A DNA stretch of 64,000 nucleotides, taken from NCBI GenBank assembly GCA_018398815.1, contig JAFLJL010004045.1:77001-141000 (forward strand). The letters are read 5' to 3'. The notes beneath the pieces are model-generated. The model had not been told where the DNA came from and made no database searches. It saw only the letters and a program-made list of their open reading frames with translations. The translations under genes and the position numbers were made by a program. Origin of the DNA: Conus ventricosus (taxonomy: Eukaryota > Mollusca > Gastropoda > Neogastropoda > Conidae). This document shows positions 29,676 to 40,643 of this stretch, one piece after another. Each line of letters opens with the position of its first letter. Positions within the stretch are counted from its first letter, which is position 1.

Positions 29676-32600
29676 CATTTCATTTCATTTATGCCCGTCG
29701 CTCCTTGTGGAGCATAGGCCATCAACGACTCTTCGCCATCGCACTCTGTTCTGGGCTGTTCTGGTCATTCCAGTCCAGTTTGTCCCTTGTTGTTTCAACT
29801 CCGCCTCAGTGTCTCGTCTCCAGCTGTTGCGAGGCCGGCCTCTCTTTCTCTTTCCCTGCGGGTTCCAGGTCAGGGCTTGGCGTGTGGTGCTGGATGCTGG
29901 CTTCCTGGTGTGTCCGATCCAGCCCCACTTCCTTCGCAGTAATCTGTTTGGCCACTGGTTCCTGTCCCGCACGCTCCCACAGATCTTCGTTTCGGACCTT
30001 GTCCTGCCATCGATTTTGTAGATGCGCCTCAGACCAGGTGTTGAAGAATGTCTGAATCTTTTGTTGCATCGTCTGTGTTGTTCGCCACGTCTCGCATCCG
30101 TAGAGCAGAACTGATTTCACATTGGAGTTGAGATGTGGAGTTTTGGTTCTTATGCTGATTCCTCCAGATGCCCAGATGTCTTGAGCATGACGAAAGCTGC
30201 TCTTGCCTTGCCGATTCTGGCTGTGACGTCTCGGTCCGTGCCTCCCTGTTGGTCAACCACGCTTCCCAGGTAGACGAAAGACTCCACCTCCCTGATGGCT
30301 CTCCATCGACTGTGACTGGTGTGTTGGCAGTGGTGTGTGATTTCATCAGCTCAGTCTTCTTCCTGTTAATCTTGAGCCCTGTCCCGGCTGATGTGGTCTC
30401 CAAGCGAGTGTCTTGTCCTGCATCTGGCTGTGGCTGTGTGACAGGAGCGGCAGGTCGTCAGCGAAGTCAAGGTCGTCGAGCTGCGTCCAGAGTGTCCACT
30501 GTATACCGTTGTTTCTGCCTGTTGTAGTGGTCTTCATGATCCAGTCAATGACCAGGAGGAAGAGGAACGGCGACAGCAGGCATCCCTGCCGAACTCCGTC
30601 TTCACCTCGAACCTTTCGGACAGGTGGCCGGCGTGGGCAATCCTGCAGTTCATGTCCTGGTAGGTGCACCGGATGAGGAGATGATCTTCTCGGGGACTCC
30701 GTAATGCCTCAGCAGCTTCCACAGCATCTCTCTGTCCACACTGTCGAAAGCCTTCTCATAATCTATGAAGTTGATGTAAAGGGGGAGTTCCATCCAGCGA
30801 CTGCTCTACGATGATGCGCAGGCTGGCGATCTGGTCGGCACATGATTTGTTCTGCCGGAAGCCTGCCTGCTGGTCTCGGAGCTTGGGGTCGACGGCCTCT
30901 TTCATTCTCTCCAGTAGAACCCTGTTGAGAACCTTGCCTGGCGTTGACAGGAGCATGACCCTCGGTAGTTGCTGCAGTCCCTGAGGTCTCCTTTCTTCGG
31001 CAGCTTGATGACGATTCCTTCTTTCCACTGAGCCGGTACCTCCTCCTTCTCCCAGATCTTGCTGAAGAGGCTGTATAGCATGTTGACAGCTGTCTCTATG
31101 TCTGCTTTGATGCTTCCTGCTGGTATCTCGTCCGGCCCGCAGCCTTCCCATTTTTCAGAGTCATGATGGCCTTCTTGATCTCTGCCTTTGAGGGTTTGTC
31201 ACAGCTGATGGGCAGGTCAGTCTCTGCAGGTGGGATGTCTGGTGGTGCGTCAGGGCGGGGCGGTTCAGCAGCTCCCTGAAGTGTTCTGCCCATCGTTTCA
31301 GCTGTTCCTCGGTGTTGTCAGTGGGTTTCCGTTCTTGTCCTTCACTGGCTTGTCTGTCTGCTGGAACTTACCCGTCAGCTTCTTGGTCACCAGGTACAGG
31401 TCCTTCAGATTCCCCTGTCCGGCTGCTGCCTCTGCTTGGCTGGCCAGGTCGTCAAAGTAGTCCCTCTTGTCCTTCTTGATGCTCTTCTTTACTTCTCCGT
31501 TCGCTGCTGTGTGCTCTTCCTGTGCCTTTGCCCTAGCTGCTCTTGTTCGGCTCGTGTTCAGTGTAGCTTTCTTCTCTCTCCTTGTTTCCAACTTGTGGAT
31601 GGTGTCGGCAGATATCCATTCTTTGTGCTGGGCCTTCTTCTTGCCAAGGATCTCTTCACATGTGTCATGCCAGAGCTTCTTGCAGTGTTCCCACTGTGTC
31701 TCGATGTCCGTCTCACTGTCTTCTATCAGCTCTTGTAGCGGCTGGAACCTGTTGGAAAGGCTGATCTGGAATGCTGCTTGTGTGTGTCCCTGTTCCGGAG
31801 CATCCGACATTGTACCTTGTATGTGTGTTGTTGGTGTTGGTGAATCTCTTGAGGCGAAGTCTCACTGTGTTAAAAGAAGGTGGTGGTCTGATGACACGTC
31901 AGCACCTCTCATCACTCGTACATCCCGCCATGATCTCCTGAATTTGCGGCTAATGCAGATGTGGTCAATCTGGTTCTCCGTGACATGGTTCGGGATCTCC
32001 ATGTGCCTTGGATGCGCTTGTGTGGAAGATGCTTCCTCCTATCACCAGCTGGTTCAGGCGCACAGGTCTGCAAAACGCTCACCATTCTCGTTCATACTGT
32101 CCCAGTCCAATGTGTCCCCATGATGTCCTCATAGCCTGTGTTGTCCCTTCCGATCTTGGCGTTAAAATCTCCCATCAGTATGGTTATGTCCTTTGCTCCT
32201 CTTTTGTCTATCACTGTCTGTAGTTGCTGGTAGAAGTCATCTTTCTTCTCTTCTTCCGCATCATTGGTGGGAGCATAGCACTGGATGATGTTCAGCCTGA
32301 TGTCATTCTTCTTCGTGGTAAACTTGGCTGTGATGATGCGGGAGTTGACAGTTCCCATCCGATGAGTGCCCTTGTGCCTCCGTGCCAGCATCAGGCCACA
32401 CCCTCAGTGTGGGGGGCTCCATCCTCTGTGTGTCCTGAGTACAGCAGCTGTTCTCCAGATGAAAGTCTCAGCTGTCCTGATTGTAGCCACCTTGTCTCAC
32501 TCAGTCCTAGCACTCCGATCTTGTAGTTTTTCATCTCTCTCGCAACTTGGATGGTTTTTCCTGTTCAAACATCGTCCTGATGTCCATGTGGCTACTTTCG

Positions 32601-32880
32601 TTGTTGTCCTGGGTGTTAGAAGGGGAGTCGGCCTTGCAGCTTCCTTTCGGCTTTCACTGCACTGCGTCATAAGTCTCCGGGATGGAGACCCTTCATTGCC
32701 CAGGTGAATGCTTTGGTTCATTGTCGTCAATGCTTCTGTAACTCGTCTTTTTTTACAGCAGGGTTGTTAGCCCTACGCAAACCCCTTTATCCTCGGGGCG
32801 AGGTGTCCTGCCTTAGTCGCCTCTTACGACATGCATGGCAGGGCAGTGGGTCTATTCTATGCCCAACCCACAGGGCAAGA
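29676..32880 (-). mobile_element. RTE-like non-LTR retrotransposon, nearly full length
   Basis: A 3.2-kb element on the minus strand, flanked by an 11-bp duplication AAAAGTCCCTT (29665-29675 and 32881-32891). The 3' end (left) is a very short UTR made of repeated ATGAA units directly after the stop. The 5' end (right) has a conserved CATGTCGTAAGAGGCGACTA leader (about 32811-32833). The single frame, total length and simple-repeat tail fit the RTE clade; clade placement is an inference. No 5' truncation is evident, which is uncommon for LINE copies. Confidence 0.85.
29688..32730 (-). pseudogene. LINE endonuclease-reverse transcriptase polyprotein
   Basis: N-terminal AP-like endonuclease with KVATW...RTMFE (about 32580-32620), IIQCYAPTNDA (about 32260-32290) and ILMGDFNAKIG (about 32150-32180). 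A linker with charged helices follows (31298-31810, open). The reverse transcriptase shows GFRQNKSCADQIASLR (about 30820-30870), RQGCLLSPFLF (about 30560-30590) and LDFADDLPLLSHS, the catalytic ADD block, at about 30440-30475. The C-terminus carries LLYGCETWRTT and GKRKRGRPRNSWRRD, then ends GHK. Roughly 1,000 codons. Frameshifts near 32560, 31870, 31290, 30760, 30340 and 30120 break it. Confidence 0.83.
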
Positions 32881-32902
32881 AAAGTCCCTTACCTTACTAC
32901 TA
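32881..32902 (-). repeat. LINE target duplication and outer tip of copy D TIR
   Basis: AAAAGTCCCTT repeats 29665-29675. The rest completes the TIR end (…CCTTACTACT), giving AGTAGTAAGG on the minus strand, the same tip as in copies B and C. Just outside is ATTATC, the candidate 6-bp target. Confidence 0.8.
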
Positions 32903-33384
32903 TTATCGTTCTCTTTCATTCAAGAAACTGATTTCAACTAACAAATGAACATAAGTCTATTGCCGGAAAATAATCATACCCCCCTCTCTCTCATTCAAAC
33001 CGATTTCAACCAACAGCTGAACATATAAGTTCAAATACAATCCTTTGTTTGATTTACAAAACCATCTCATGTTTTAGTTTAAGGATACCATGATGTGCCA
33101 GTGTCTTCTTTGTAACGGTGCGTAGCACGCACGCACGCACACACACACGCCGCGCGCCCCTCCCGCCCGCCCACAGAGAGAGAGAGGGGAGGGAGAGAGA
33201 GAGAGAGAGCGTTAACTATATATGAATCATGAGCTGTTTTCCTAATTGGAATGGTGTGTCAGCTGTTTATTTGCGATTCGTTTACTCACATTCCCATCAA
33301 TGCAGACCGATTCAATGCTCTCTCCCGCCATCTCCTGCCCCAAAATAACCTGCAATGTCCATGTCTAGAACACACACAAGTCGT
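32903..33384. other. Flank of copy D with microsatellites
   Basis: Non-coding. A compound (CGCA)n/(CA)n/(GA)n simple repeat lies at about 33121-33209. No gene recognised. Confidence 0.5.
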
Positions 33385-34375
33385 TTGTTTTTCCCGGGGG
33401 TTTTTCCCGGGAAAAACCCCTTTTTGGGGCCCCCTTTTTTCCCGGGTTTGGGGGGGTTTTTTTTTTTCCCCCCCCTTTTTTTTTTTTAAAAACCCCCGGG
33501 GGCCCCCCCTTTTTTTTTCCCCCCCCTTTGTTTTTTTTTTTTTGGGGGGTTTACCCCCCCAAAAACCCCCGGGGGGGCCCCTTTTTTTTGGGGGGTTGCC
33601 TTTTTTTTTAATTTTTTTTTTTTTTGGGGGGGTTTTTACCCAAAAAATTTTGGGGGGTTTTTTTTTTTTTTTTTAAAAAAAAAATTTTAAAATTTTCCCA
33701 AACCCCGGGAAAAAAAATTAAAAATTTTTCCCCTTTTTTTTTAAAAAAAATTTTTAAAAACTCAAAAAATTTTTTTTAAAAAAATTTTTTTCCCCCCCAA
33801 AAAATTTTTTGGTTTTTTTTTTTCCCAAAATTTTGGGAACCCCACCTTTTTTTCCCCCCCCCGGGCCCCCTTTCCTTTTTAAAGGGGAAGGGGGGGGGGG
33901 GAAAAAGGGGGCCCCCTTCCCCCCAAAAAAAGGGGGGGGAAAAGGGAAAGGGGGGTTTTATTTGGTTTTTCTTTTTAAAAGGGGGTTTTAATTTTTTTTT
34001 TTCCCCAAACCCCCCCCAAAAAGGAACCCCCCCCCCCCCTTTTCCCAAAAAACCCCAACCCTTTTTTAAAAAAAATTTCCCCCCCCAAAAACCCCCAATT
34101 TAAATTCAAAAAGGCCCCCCCCCCCCCCAAAACCCCCCTTTTTAAAAAAAAAAACGCCCCAAAAAAGGGAACCCCCTTTTTTTCCTTTTTTTTTTTTTTA
34201 AAAATTTTTTTTTTTTTTTTTTTTCCCCCCCTTTTTTTTAAAAAAAAAATTTTTTTAAAAAAAATTTTCCAAAAAAAAACCCCCCAAAAAAGGGGGGGAA
34301 AAAAAACCCCCAACAAAAAAAAAACCCAAAAAAAAAAAAAAAAAGGGGGAAACCCCCAAAGAAAAAAAAATCGGT
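33385..34375. other. Homopolymer-smeared, uninterpretable sequence
   Basis: About 1 kb made almost only of runs of 3-20 identical bases. The pattern (each base repeated or overwritten by its neighbour) is that of a failed consensus, not of natural low-complexity DNA. Nothing can be annotated in it. Confidence 0.85.
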
Positions 34376-34419
34376 CTTTAGCACTCGTACCCATAAAAAC
34401 CTTACAAAGGAAACAAGAA

Positions 34420-34453
<34 letters not shown>

Positions 34454-34776
34454 ACACACACAAAATACGAAAGCATCTGTAAATACTAATCCATAAAACA
34501 CATAAGCTACAGGAAACAAAAAAAGAAGAAAACAAGAAGGAAATCAGACTTTTTCTTTCCGAAAAAGGCTATGCGCATATAAATATTCAGAGATCATCTA
34601 ATTGATCCAAAGAATGGGTTCACTCATGGGATACCAGAGTTGGTGTGGTAGTTCTTATATTTACAACGAGAGACAGAGGCAGAAAAACGACACAAGACAG
34701 ACATACTGAGACAGAGAGACAGACACAGAAAACAGACGGAGACAGAGAGTCCACGTTCCCCAGTTGAGAGCTCAGT
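34376..34776. other. Non-coding DNA with a CA microsatellite
   Basis: Normal sequence resumes. A (CA)n tract lies at 34423-34462. No gene recognised. Confidence 0.5.
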
Positions 34777-34892
34777 CAAAACTCTCCCAAGTAGTTAAGA
34801 GTTCACTTGATTTAAACTCTCCCAAGTAGTTAAGAGTTCACTTGATTTAATCTCTCCCAAGTAGTTAAGATTTTCACTTGATATAAACTCTC
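34777..34892. repeat. Tandem repeat, 35-bp unit, three copies
   Basis: Unit contains CTCCCAAGTAGTTAAGAG then TTCACTTGATTTA. The first two copies are almost identical; the third has small changes. Confidence 0.85.
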
Positions 34893-34984
34893 TCATTCGT
34901 ATTCTAAATTATAGCAAGTGTTCAAAAACACCAAGACTGAAAGTGAAGAAAATGTCTATCTTAGGATAATATGTTACTGTTTTT

Positions 34985-35665
34985 AAAGGAGTTGTCTCAG
35001 ATCAATTACTGTATCTGTTTAAAGATGTCAAGATAAATACTATAAATGTTTAATAGCAGATGTTCCAGATCACTGTTTATAGAGAGTCGCAGATCATTAC
35101 TGTATCTGTTTACAGATGTCCCCAGATCAATACTGTCCTGTTGATAAAAAGATGTACCCGACTCATTGTACCATGTTAATAGCAGAAGTCCAGATCTATA
35201 CTGTCAATGTTTTAGCAGATGCCCCAGCTCAATACTGTAATGTTTAAAGCAAGTGTCCGAGATCAATTCTGTAAATGTATTTAGCCGATGCAGATTAATA
35301 CTGTAAATGTATATATAAGGATGTCCCAGATCAGTACTTTATTGTTTAAGTGTCCAAGCCAGATCAAACTGTAATTTTTAAAGATGTCCCCCAGATACTC
35401 CTGTATCTGTATAAGATGTCCCCAGAACATCCTGTATCTGTTTAAAGTTGTCCCCCAAGGCCTGATCACTATGTATCTGTTTAAAGATGTCCAGATCACT
35501 ATGTATCTGTTTAAGAAGTCAGAAAATTGTTAAAGTGTCCCCTCAGAACAATACTGTATTGTTTAAAAGAATGTCTCCAGACAGTACTGTAACTGTTCAT
35601 AAGCAGCATGTCCAGATCAATTCTGTAATGGAATATACAAGATGTCCCCAGATCAATATGTAATT
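34985..35665. repeat. Degenerate minisatellite, unit of about 30-50 bp
   Basis: About 15 or more imperfect copies of a unit containing CTGTATCTGTTTAAAGATGT and CCCCAGATCAATA. Spacing and sequence vary, with many single-base deletions. Confidence 0.8.
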
Positions 35666-35819
35666 GTTTCTAAACACACACAAAACACAACACAACACAC
35701 ACACACCAACACCAACAGGAGAGAGAGGGGGCGAAAGAGAGAGTTATTATCACGTCATTTTTATTTTCTTTAAGCAATACAAATTCAAATTTAATGCAGC
35801 CTGAAATTTGCAAAGCGCA

Positions 35820-36130
35820 TGACCAATATTCAACTGAGACCTATGGTATTGTGAACCCAATATTCAACCTGTAAACAATGTCAACTATATGGTAATATTC
35901 AACAGTAACTGTTTATATTTGTGGCCATTATTCAATGGAGGCTGTCATTAACTGCGTGTTGGCCCAATATTAACTGTACTGATTATTTGAGGCCAATATT
36001 CACCAGCAAATTGTCAAATTCCGTGGCATATTAAACTGCAATGTCATATTCGTTGGCCCAATTATTCACCTGTAACTGACATATTTGAGGCCAATATTCA
36101 ACAGCATATGTCAAATCCGTGGCCCAATCA
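35820..36130. repeat. Second minisatellite, unit of about 37 bp
   Basis: About eight copies of a unit containing GGCCAATATTCAACTGTAA and TGTCATATT. Unrelated to the previous array. Confidence 0.8.
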
Positions 36131-36477
36131 GTTTCAGTGACTTAATTAGGGCTAAACAAACCCCACTCCAGATGAAAAATACACCAATAGTCTAATGAAA
36201 CAAACAATTACGGTGATGATGCTGATTGATGATGGTTGATGATGATGATAAATCTTGATCATGATATGGTAAACAATTATGGGCCACTATTTTTCTCCAT
36301 CAGCTCCAAGTTTTTTTTGTATTTTTTTTTTACACATATACCGGTTACAAGGACATGAATAATTAAACAAAATATTATTTTTTTACCTGAAGCCATCATT
36401 CCTCCTTGTATTCTGTTTTAATGCACTGTCACAAGATAATAACGTCCTGTCGTGTCAGAATCTCCGTTTTCGAGCTC
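36131..36477. other. Non-coding AT-rich DNA
   Basis: Short GATGAT repeats (about 36211-36250) only. Confidence 0.5.
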
Positions 36478-36585
36478 AACACACACACACCACACACAAA
36501 ACACACACAAAACATCACACACAACACACGATGCACACGCACGACGCCAGCTACAACAACACACACACACACACACACTTGGCGG
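36478..36585. repeat. AC-rich microsatellite
   Basis: Interrupted (AC)n tract. It produces short His/Thr-rich frames that are not genes. Confidence 0.8.
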
Positions 36586-37137
36586 TTTGTGCGCCCACAC
36601 GCTACCTGTAACTCATATCACGGGTAATATCGACAATTCAAAGATAAGGGATGATTGAAAGTAAGACAACAGCGCTAACTAGACGAGTAAGGAAAAAACA
36701 AAGACAACAAAAACCCAATTCACTGGGCCGCCCAAACAAGCAAGGAAACAAATTTTTTTTTTTAAACAGTCACAACGCGTTTCGACCATTGGGGTCTTCT
36801 TGAGGCAAAAAGGACAAATAAACTTAAAAACAATGAACACAAAGGGAGACACAAACAAAAGACACGTTAAATAAAACAACCTGTAATGATCCTTATATGG
36901 GGTATTGATATGTGTGTTATGTGCATACGAAAACGCCACTGTTCATAGGAGATGATAATGATTACTGGAGATACCCCGACCAGCTCACACTGTACTATAG
37001 GAGATGTGCATGATTACTGGAGGAGAACAAAAACCAATATGTAGTGTTTCAGGTGACAAGCATACCATAACAACAACGGTATGGGGAATGGCTCAATACA
37101 GATTTACAGTGTTATGTCAAAGCCTACAACTGAATTC

Positions 37138-37138
<1 letters not shown>
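36586..37138. other. No gene seen
   Basis: Non-repetitive sequence without coding motifs. Two near-copies of ATAGGAGATG.T.ATGATTACTGGAG lie about 36945-36970 and 36998-37022. Confidence 0.4.
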
Positions 37139-37184
<46 letters not shown>

Positions 37185-37188
37185 ACCC

Positions 37189-37229
<41 letters not shown>
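37139..37229. repeat. Poly-C tract of about 90 bp
   Basis: Essentially uninterrupted C with two A near the middle. The minus strand is poly-G. Natural length uncertain, because such runs are badly resolved. Confidence 0.85.
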
Positions 37230-37690
37230 ACCACCTTCTCAGACTCGTTCAGAGGGTGGAAACTTTTTCTTTCAAAGGAAACGTATGGTTTATATACAAA
37301 GAGCAGGCACAGATCAATTCGCAACTTGCGTTAGTCGTTATGACCGTCAGCAACCCTGTTTGTTCCTGTCAGCAATACCGCATGGAAAAAGCTGAGGTTC
37401 ATATATGCGCTGTATTCACCACCTTGTGGCAAAGAAAGGTCGGAGGCATGTGGATTGCACACTCCCAGTACTGTTACTGTCAGCTGATGCAAGCGTTGTG
37501 GTTTGAAGGAAACGTGGAAAGTGGGTATAAGTACGGCAGCAGGTCAACACCAAACACACACACAGCTGTCGCTCAGCGGTAACACACTGTAACAACATCT
37601 GTGTCTAGCGCAGCACGGCAACCAAACAACACACACCCCCACAACACCCTCACAAACACCACACAAACAAACACACCGGTTTTCCCCCAC
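37230..37690. other. No gene seen
   Basis: Mixed sequence, no coding motif recognised. Confidence 0.4.
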
Positions 37691-37699
37691 GCTTTCACG

Positions 37700-37840
37700 A
37701 CACACCAGATGAGGGTCCTTCAGAACACAGATGAGGGACATTCACGTCACACCAGATGAGGGTCATTCACGACCCACGATGAGGGTCATTACGCAACAGA
37801 TGAGGGTCATTCACGGACACACAGATGGGTCATTCACCGT
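37700..37840. repeat. Tandem repeat, unit of about 24 bp, six copies
   Basis: Unit contains CAGATGAGGGTCATTCACG with small variations. Confidence 0.85.
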
Positions 37841-38115
37841 GGAAGATGGTGTTTCTTGGGGCTGTAGGGTTGACGCTGATGACTTCGGAAGTTGGCAAAC
37901 ATCACTTGGCGGGTGTAGCTAAACCGCCGGGGTGATGCAGGCACGCATTAGGGAACACAGGGCTGATGTAAATATCTCCAACCAAAAAAAGGGCATCAGC
38001 GCGAACGGGGCGTTACAATCTCGGGGCGAGGGTGTCGCATGGAGTAAATGCGTACCGAAAGTGTTAGCGCGGGTATCGGCCTCGCTGAAGCCTTTCGGGG
38101 TAGTACACTTAGATT

Positions 38116-38755
38116 CTATATTCTGCACGGCCGGCCTCCGGAAGAGGTGAGCACGAAGGTGGAGTGGGCGCAGCTCGCTCTCAGGCGGACAGAGGATGGT
38201 GAGTTGGACGTACATTTCGTTCGTCGCTTCAGCCGAAGGTGGAGGCGTTGCAGAATTGGGGAACCGTCAGCCTGGCCAGGGACTTGAGGTGAGGTTCGGT
38301 AGGGTCTCGAGTCCCCTGCACGATGTCGTTGGTGATCCGGTTCTCCGTACAGGCTTGCCGCATGGAGGTCGGGTTGAGGGGGTGGCGCACTCAAGAGACC
38401 TGAACGACGGGCGTGGGGGTTGGCCGGTAGGCCCCAGTCTCCTGACGTGCGTCGGTGTTGTTGACCGCCGTGATGCCCATCACCCAGCTCGTGTCGGTGT
38501 GCAAGCGTGGTCGTTGGCAGGAAGCGGTAGTGACGGTAGACGTGGGGTTCTCCACGGGACAACGCCGGCGGATCCGGCACCGCGCCTCTAGCCCTGGTCT
38601 GGGGCAGGGAGATCCGGCTGACGTTGAGGGCGGTGGGACTCTGTGTCCGCGGGCAGCAGCCAGTGAGGGGCACCGTCCCTGAGGAGGACAAGCACCTGGA
38701 GCAGCACGCCTGAAAGCGCGAGGCCCAGCACCAGCAACATCCACTTCTTCATTGT
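38116..38755 (-). other. Candidate host exon with signal-anchor start
   Basis: GC-rich DNA unlike its surroundings. A minus-strand frame contains MKKWMLLVLGLALSGVLLQ followed by VLVLLRDGAPHWLL (ATG about 38752), the look of a signal peptide or type II membrane anchor, and the frame stays open for about 50 codons. Downstream, open stretches continue in shifted frames to about 38116. This could be the first coding exon(s) of a secreted or Golgi protein. I do not recognise the family and cannot place splice sites. A chance open frame in GC-rich DNA is the alternative. Confidence 0.3.
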
Positions 38756-38903
38756 GAGGCTGTCATGGCCACGCCACCACCAGGACCTGAAATCGCCACA
38801 CACACACACGTTACATCCACTGTCAGCATTTGAGATCAGCCATCGCGTTGGGACAATGTGTTCTCTGTGTGTGTGGGTGTGTGTGTGTGGGGGGGGGGTG
38901 GGG

Positions 38904-39344
38904 AGTAGTAAGGTGAGGGACTTTTCACCCCTCAAAAGGGGACCTCGAGGGGACCTCCACCGGAAGTGGTGTTGCGCATGCCGGAAATAGGCGGCAGGTG
39001 GCGCGGCAGGTGGCGCGGCAGGTGGTGCGCATCGCGGAAGTCGGTGGAGGCGTCAAGGTCACGGTGTGTGGTGAGTCACGATCGGCTCGATAATGTTGAC
39101 GTCATGTGCTGGAAAAAAATCTTTTTTTTTCTTTGTTGTTTGGTGGGGTGGTTGTTTGCTGACGTAGTGGGTTAAAAATAGATGGGGGTGTTTCGTGTTG
39201 CTGCGCGCGTGCGGATCGATGTTTGTTGACGCCGTGGGTTTTTTTAAAAAATAAAATAAATGGGGTGTTTTCTCATTGCCGCGTGGTTGTCCGCTGACGT
39301 AGGCGTGTTAAAAAAAAAGAGATGGCGGTGATGACAGTGATGAT
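38904..39344 (+). repeat. Left TIR of Polinton copy C
   Basis: About 440 bp, inverted match of 13237-13660 and of 48576-48793. It contains three tandem GGCAGGTGG-type units (about 38990-39030), two GCTGACGTAG blocks and one TTGACGTCATG. The outside flank is GTGGGG. Confidence 0.87.
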
Positions 39345-39384
39345 GCTTAGGATGATGATGATGCTGATGATGACAGGGAATCCG

Positions 39385-39392
39385 TTTTAAAG
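39385..39392 (+). promoter_or_regulatory. TATA-like box of the ATPase gene
   Basis: TTTTAAAG ends 58 bases before ATG 39450; the same motif is seen at the same place in copies B and D. Confidence 0.45.
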
Positions 39393-39449
39393 TCTGTAGA
39401 ACCAAAAATAAAAAAAGAATGTAAATGTGGGACGCTAACAGAAGAAGCT

Positions 39450-40063
39450 ATGGATCCAAGGTGGAAACATCCCTTTACCTGTGTGATTGCTGGTCCAACA
39501 GGAAGTGGAAGAACTGTTTGGGTCACTAAGTTTATAAATCACATCCATGAAGTAATGACACCACCTCCCGATGAGATTGTGTGGTGTTACGGAGAGTGGC
39601 AGTCTGGATATCATCTTTTGAAAGGAGTCACTTTTATCGAAGGGCTACCCAAAGTAGAAGAATGGATGACCAGAAACGACGTTTGGTTGTGATTGATGAC
39701 TTGATGAGCGAAACGGATGACAGGGTGACAAAATTATTCACGAAAGGTAGCCATCATCGCAACATGAGTGTCATGTACATCGTGCAGAATCTGTTTGGGA
39801 AAAACAAAGAACACAACGGACCATCAGCTTGAACAGTCATTATCTGGTGGTATTCAAGAACCCAAGAGACGCCTCACAGATCACCCATTTAGCTAAACAG
39901 ATGTATCCCGGAAGATTGAAGTACGTTCAGGAAGCTTTTAAAGATGCGACATCCAAACCCCACGGTTATTTGTTGTTTGACCTTCGTCAGGAGACACCCG
40001 ATCATCGTCTGAGAACAAATATTATACCCCTGACCCATCAAGTCGTGTATGTGCAAGAAATGA
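39450..40063 (+). pseudogene. Polinton packaging ATPase (copy C)
   Basis: Starts MDPRWKHPFTCVIAG at ATG 39450. The Walker A motif here reads GPTGSGRT: the invariant Lys is Arg (AGA), while copies B and D keep Lys (AAA). Walker B VVIDDLMSETDD and the SHHRNMSVMYIVQNLFGKN block are present. The stop is TGA 40061. Frameshifts near 39660, 39815 and 40055 add further damage. With Arg in place of the phosphate-binding Lys, this copy would not be expected to hydrolyse ATP normally even if its frame were whole. Confidence 0.88.
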
Positions 40064-40247
40064 TTTTCGTCTTCCAATATGCAATGTTTTACCTGCAACG
40101 ATATTTTTCTTTTTGGTGGAGAAATGGAGAGAAGGATGAGTGGATATTGTATAACACACTGTGAAGTCTCTGATACAGTGTACGCTGGAGCAACCACTCT
40201 CCGTTTCGTGGTGGTAGTCCTTCAATGAGACTGAGACTTTGTGGATC

Positions 40248-40255
40248 TTTAAAAG
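40248..40255 (+). promoter_or_regulatory. TATA-like box of the small basic protein gene
   Basis: TTTAAAAG ends 58 bases before ATG 40313, the same spacing as for the ATPase. Confidence 0.45.
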
Positions 40256-40312
40256 CGAGCGCCCATCTACACACGCGGTTATTTGCGACCGGAACATTGA
40301 CTCTTCACCATC

Positions 40313-40638
40313 ATGTCAGCACGTATGAGAAGGAATCTACCATGTTGCAGTTGTTGTGTGGTGCCAAGCCTGCTGTTATTAAGGCGGTCCTGAAAGGGGC
40401 CTCGCCAGATTTGATCAACGCCCTGAGTGAATGTTCCCTCAACATTTTAAAAGGCCACGTGAGACTGACTCCTGCCCAGAAGAAACAGTTGTGCAGATAC
40501 AAGCAGATCTTACGCTCCCTGGCGAAGAAAGGAACATCCAGCAAGAGAAAGAAGCGCATCTTGCAGAAGGGGGGATTTCTCGGTGCCCTCATCAAACCTG
40601 TCCTGGGGTGCTCGGAGGATTACTGGGGGATTGTAACC
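40313..40638 (+). pseudogene. Small basic glycine-tailed Polinton protein (copy C)
   Basis: Starts MSARMRRN. One open frame then covers MLQLLCGAKPAVIKAVLKGA, the Lys/Arg stretch and GGFLGALIKPVLG before shifting near 40615. The native stop TAA is at 40636-40638. The start codon region reads in a different frame from the body because of an indel near 40338. Best-preserved copy of this gene in the window. Confidence 0.65.
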
Positions 40639-40643
40639 ACATC

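Noticed and set aside
33251..34535. Glycine-, phenylalanine- and proline-rich frames
   Set aside because: Translations of homopolymer-smeared sequence with no biological meaning.
34985..36130. Repeat-spacer pattern considered as a CRISPR array
   Set aside because: Neither constant repeats nor unique spacers of even length; these are degenerate minisatellites in an animal genome.
37004..37582. A 192-codon proline-rich frame
   Set aside because: Caused by the poly-C tract. The flanking codons show no coding character.
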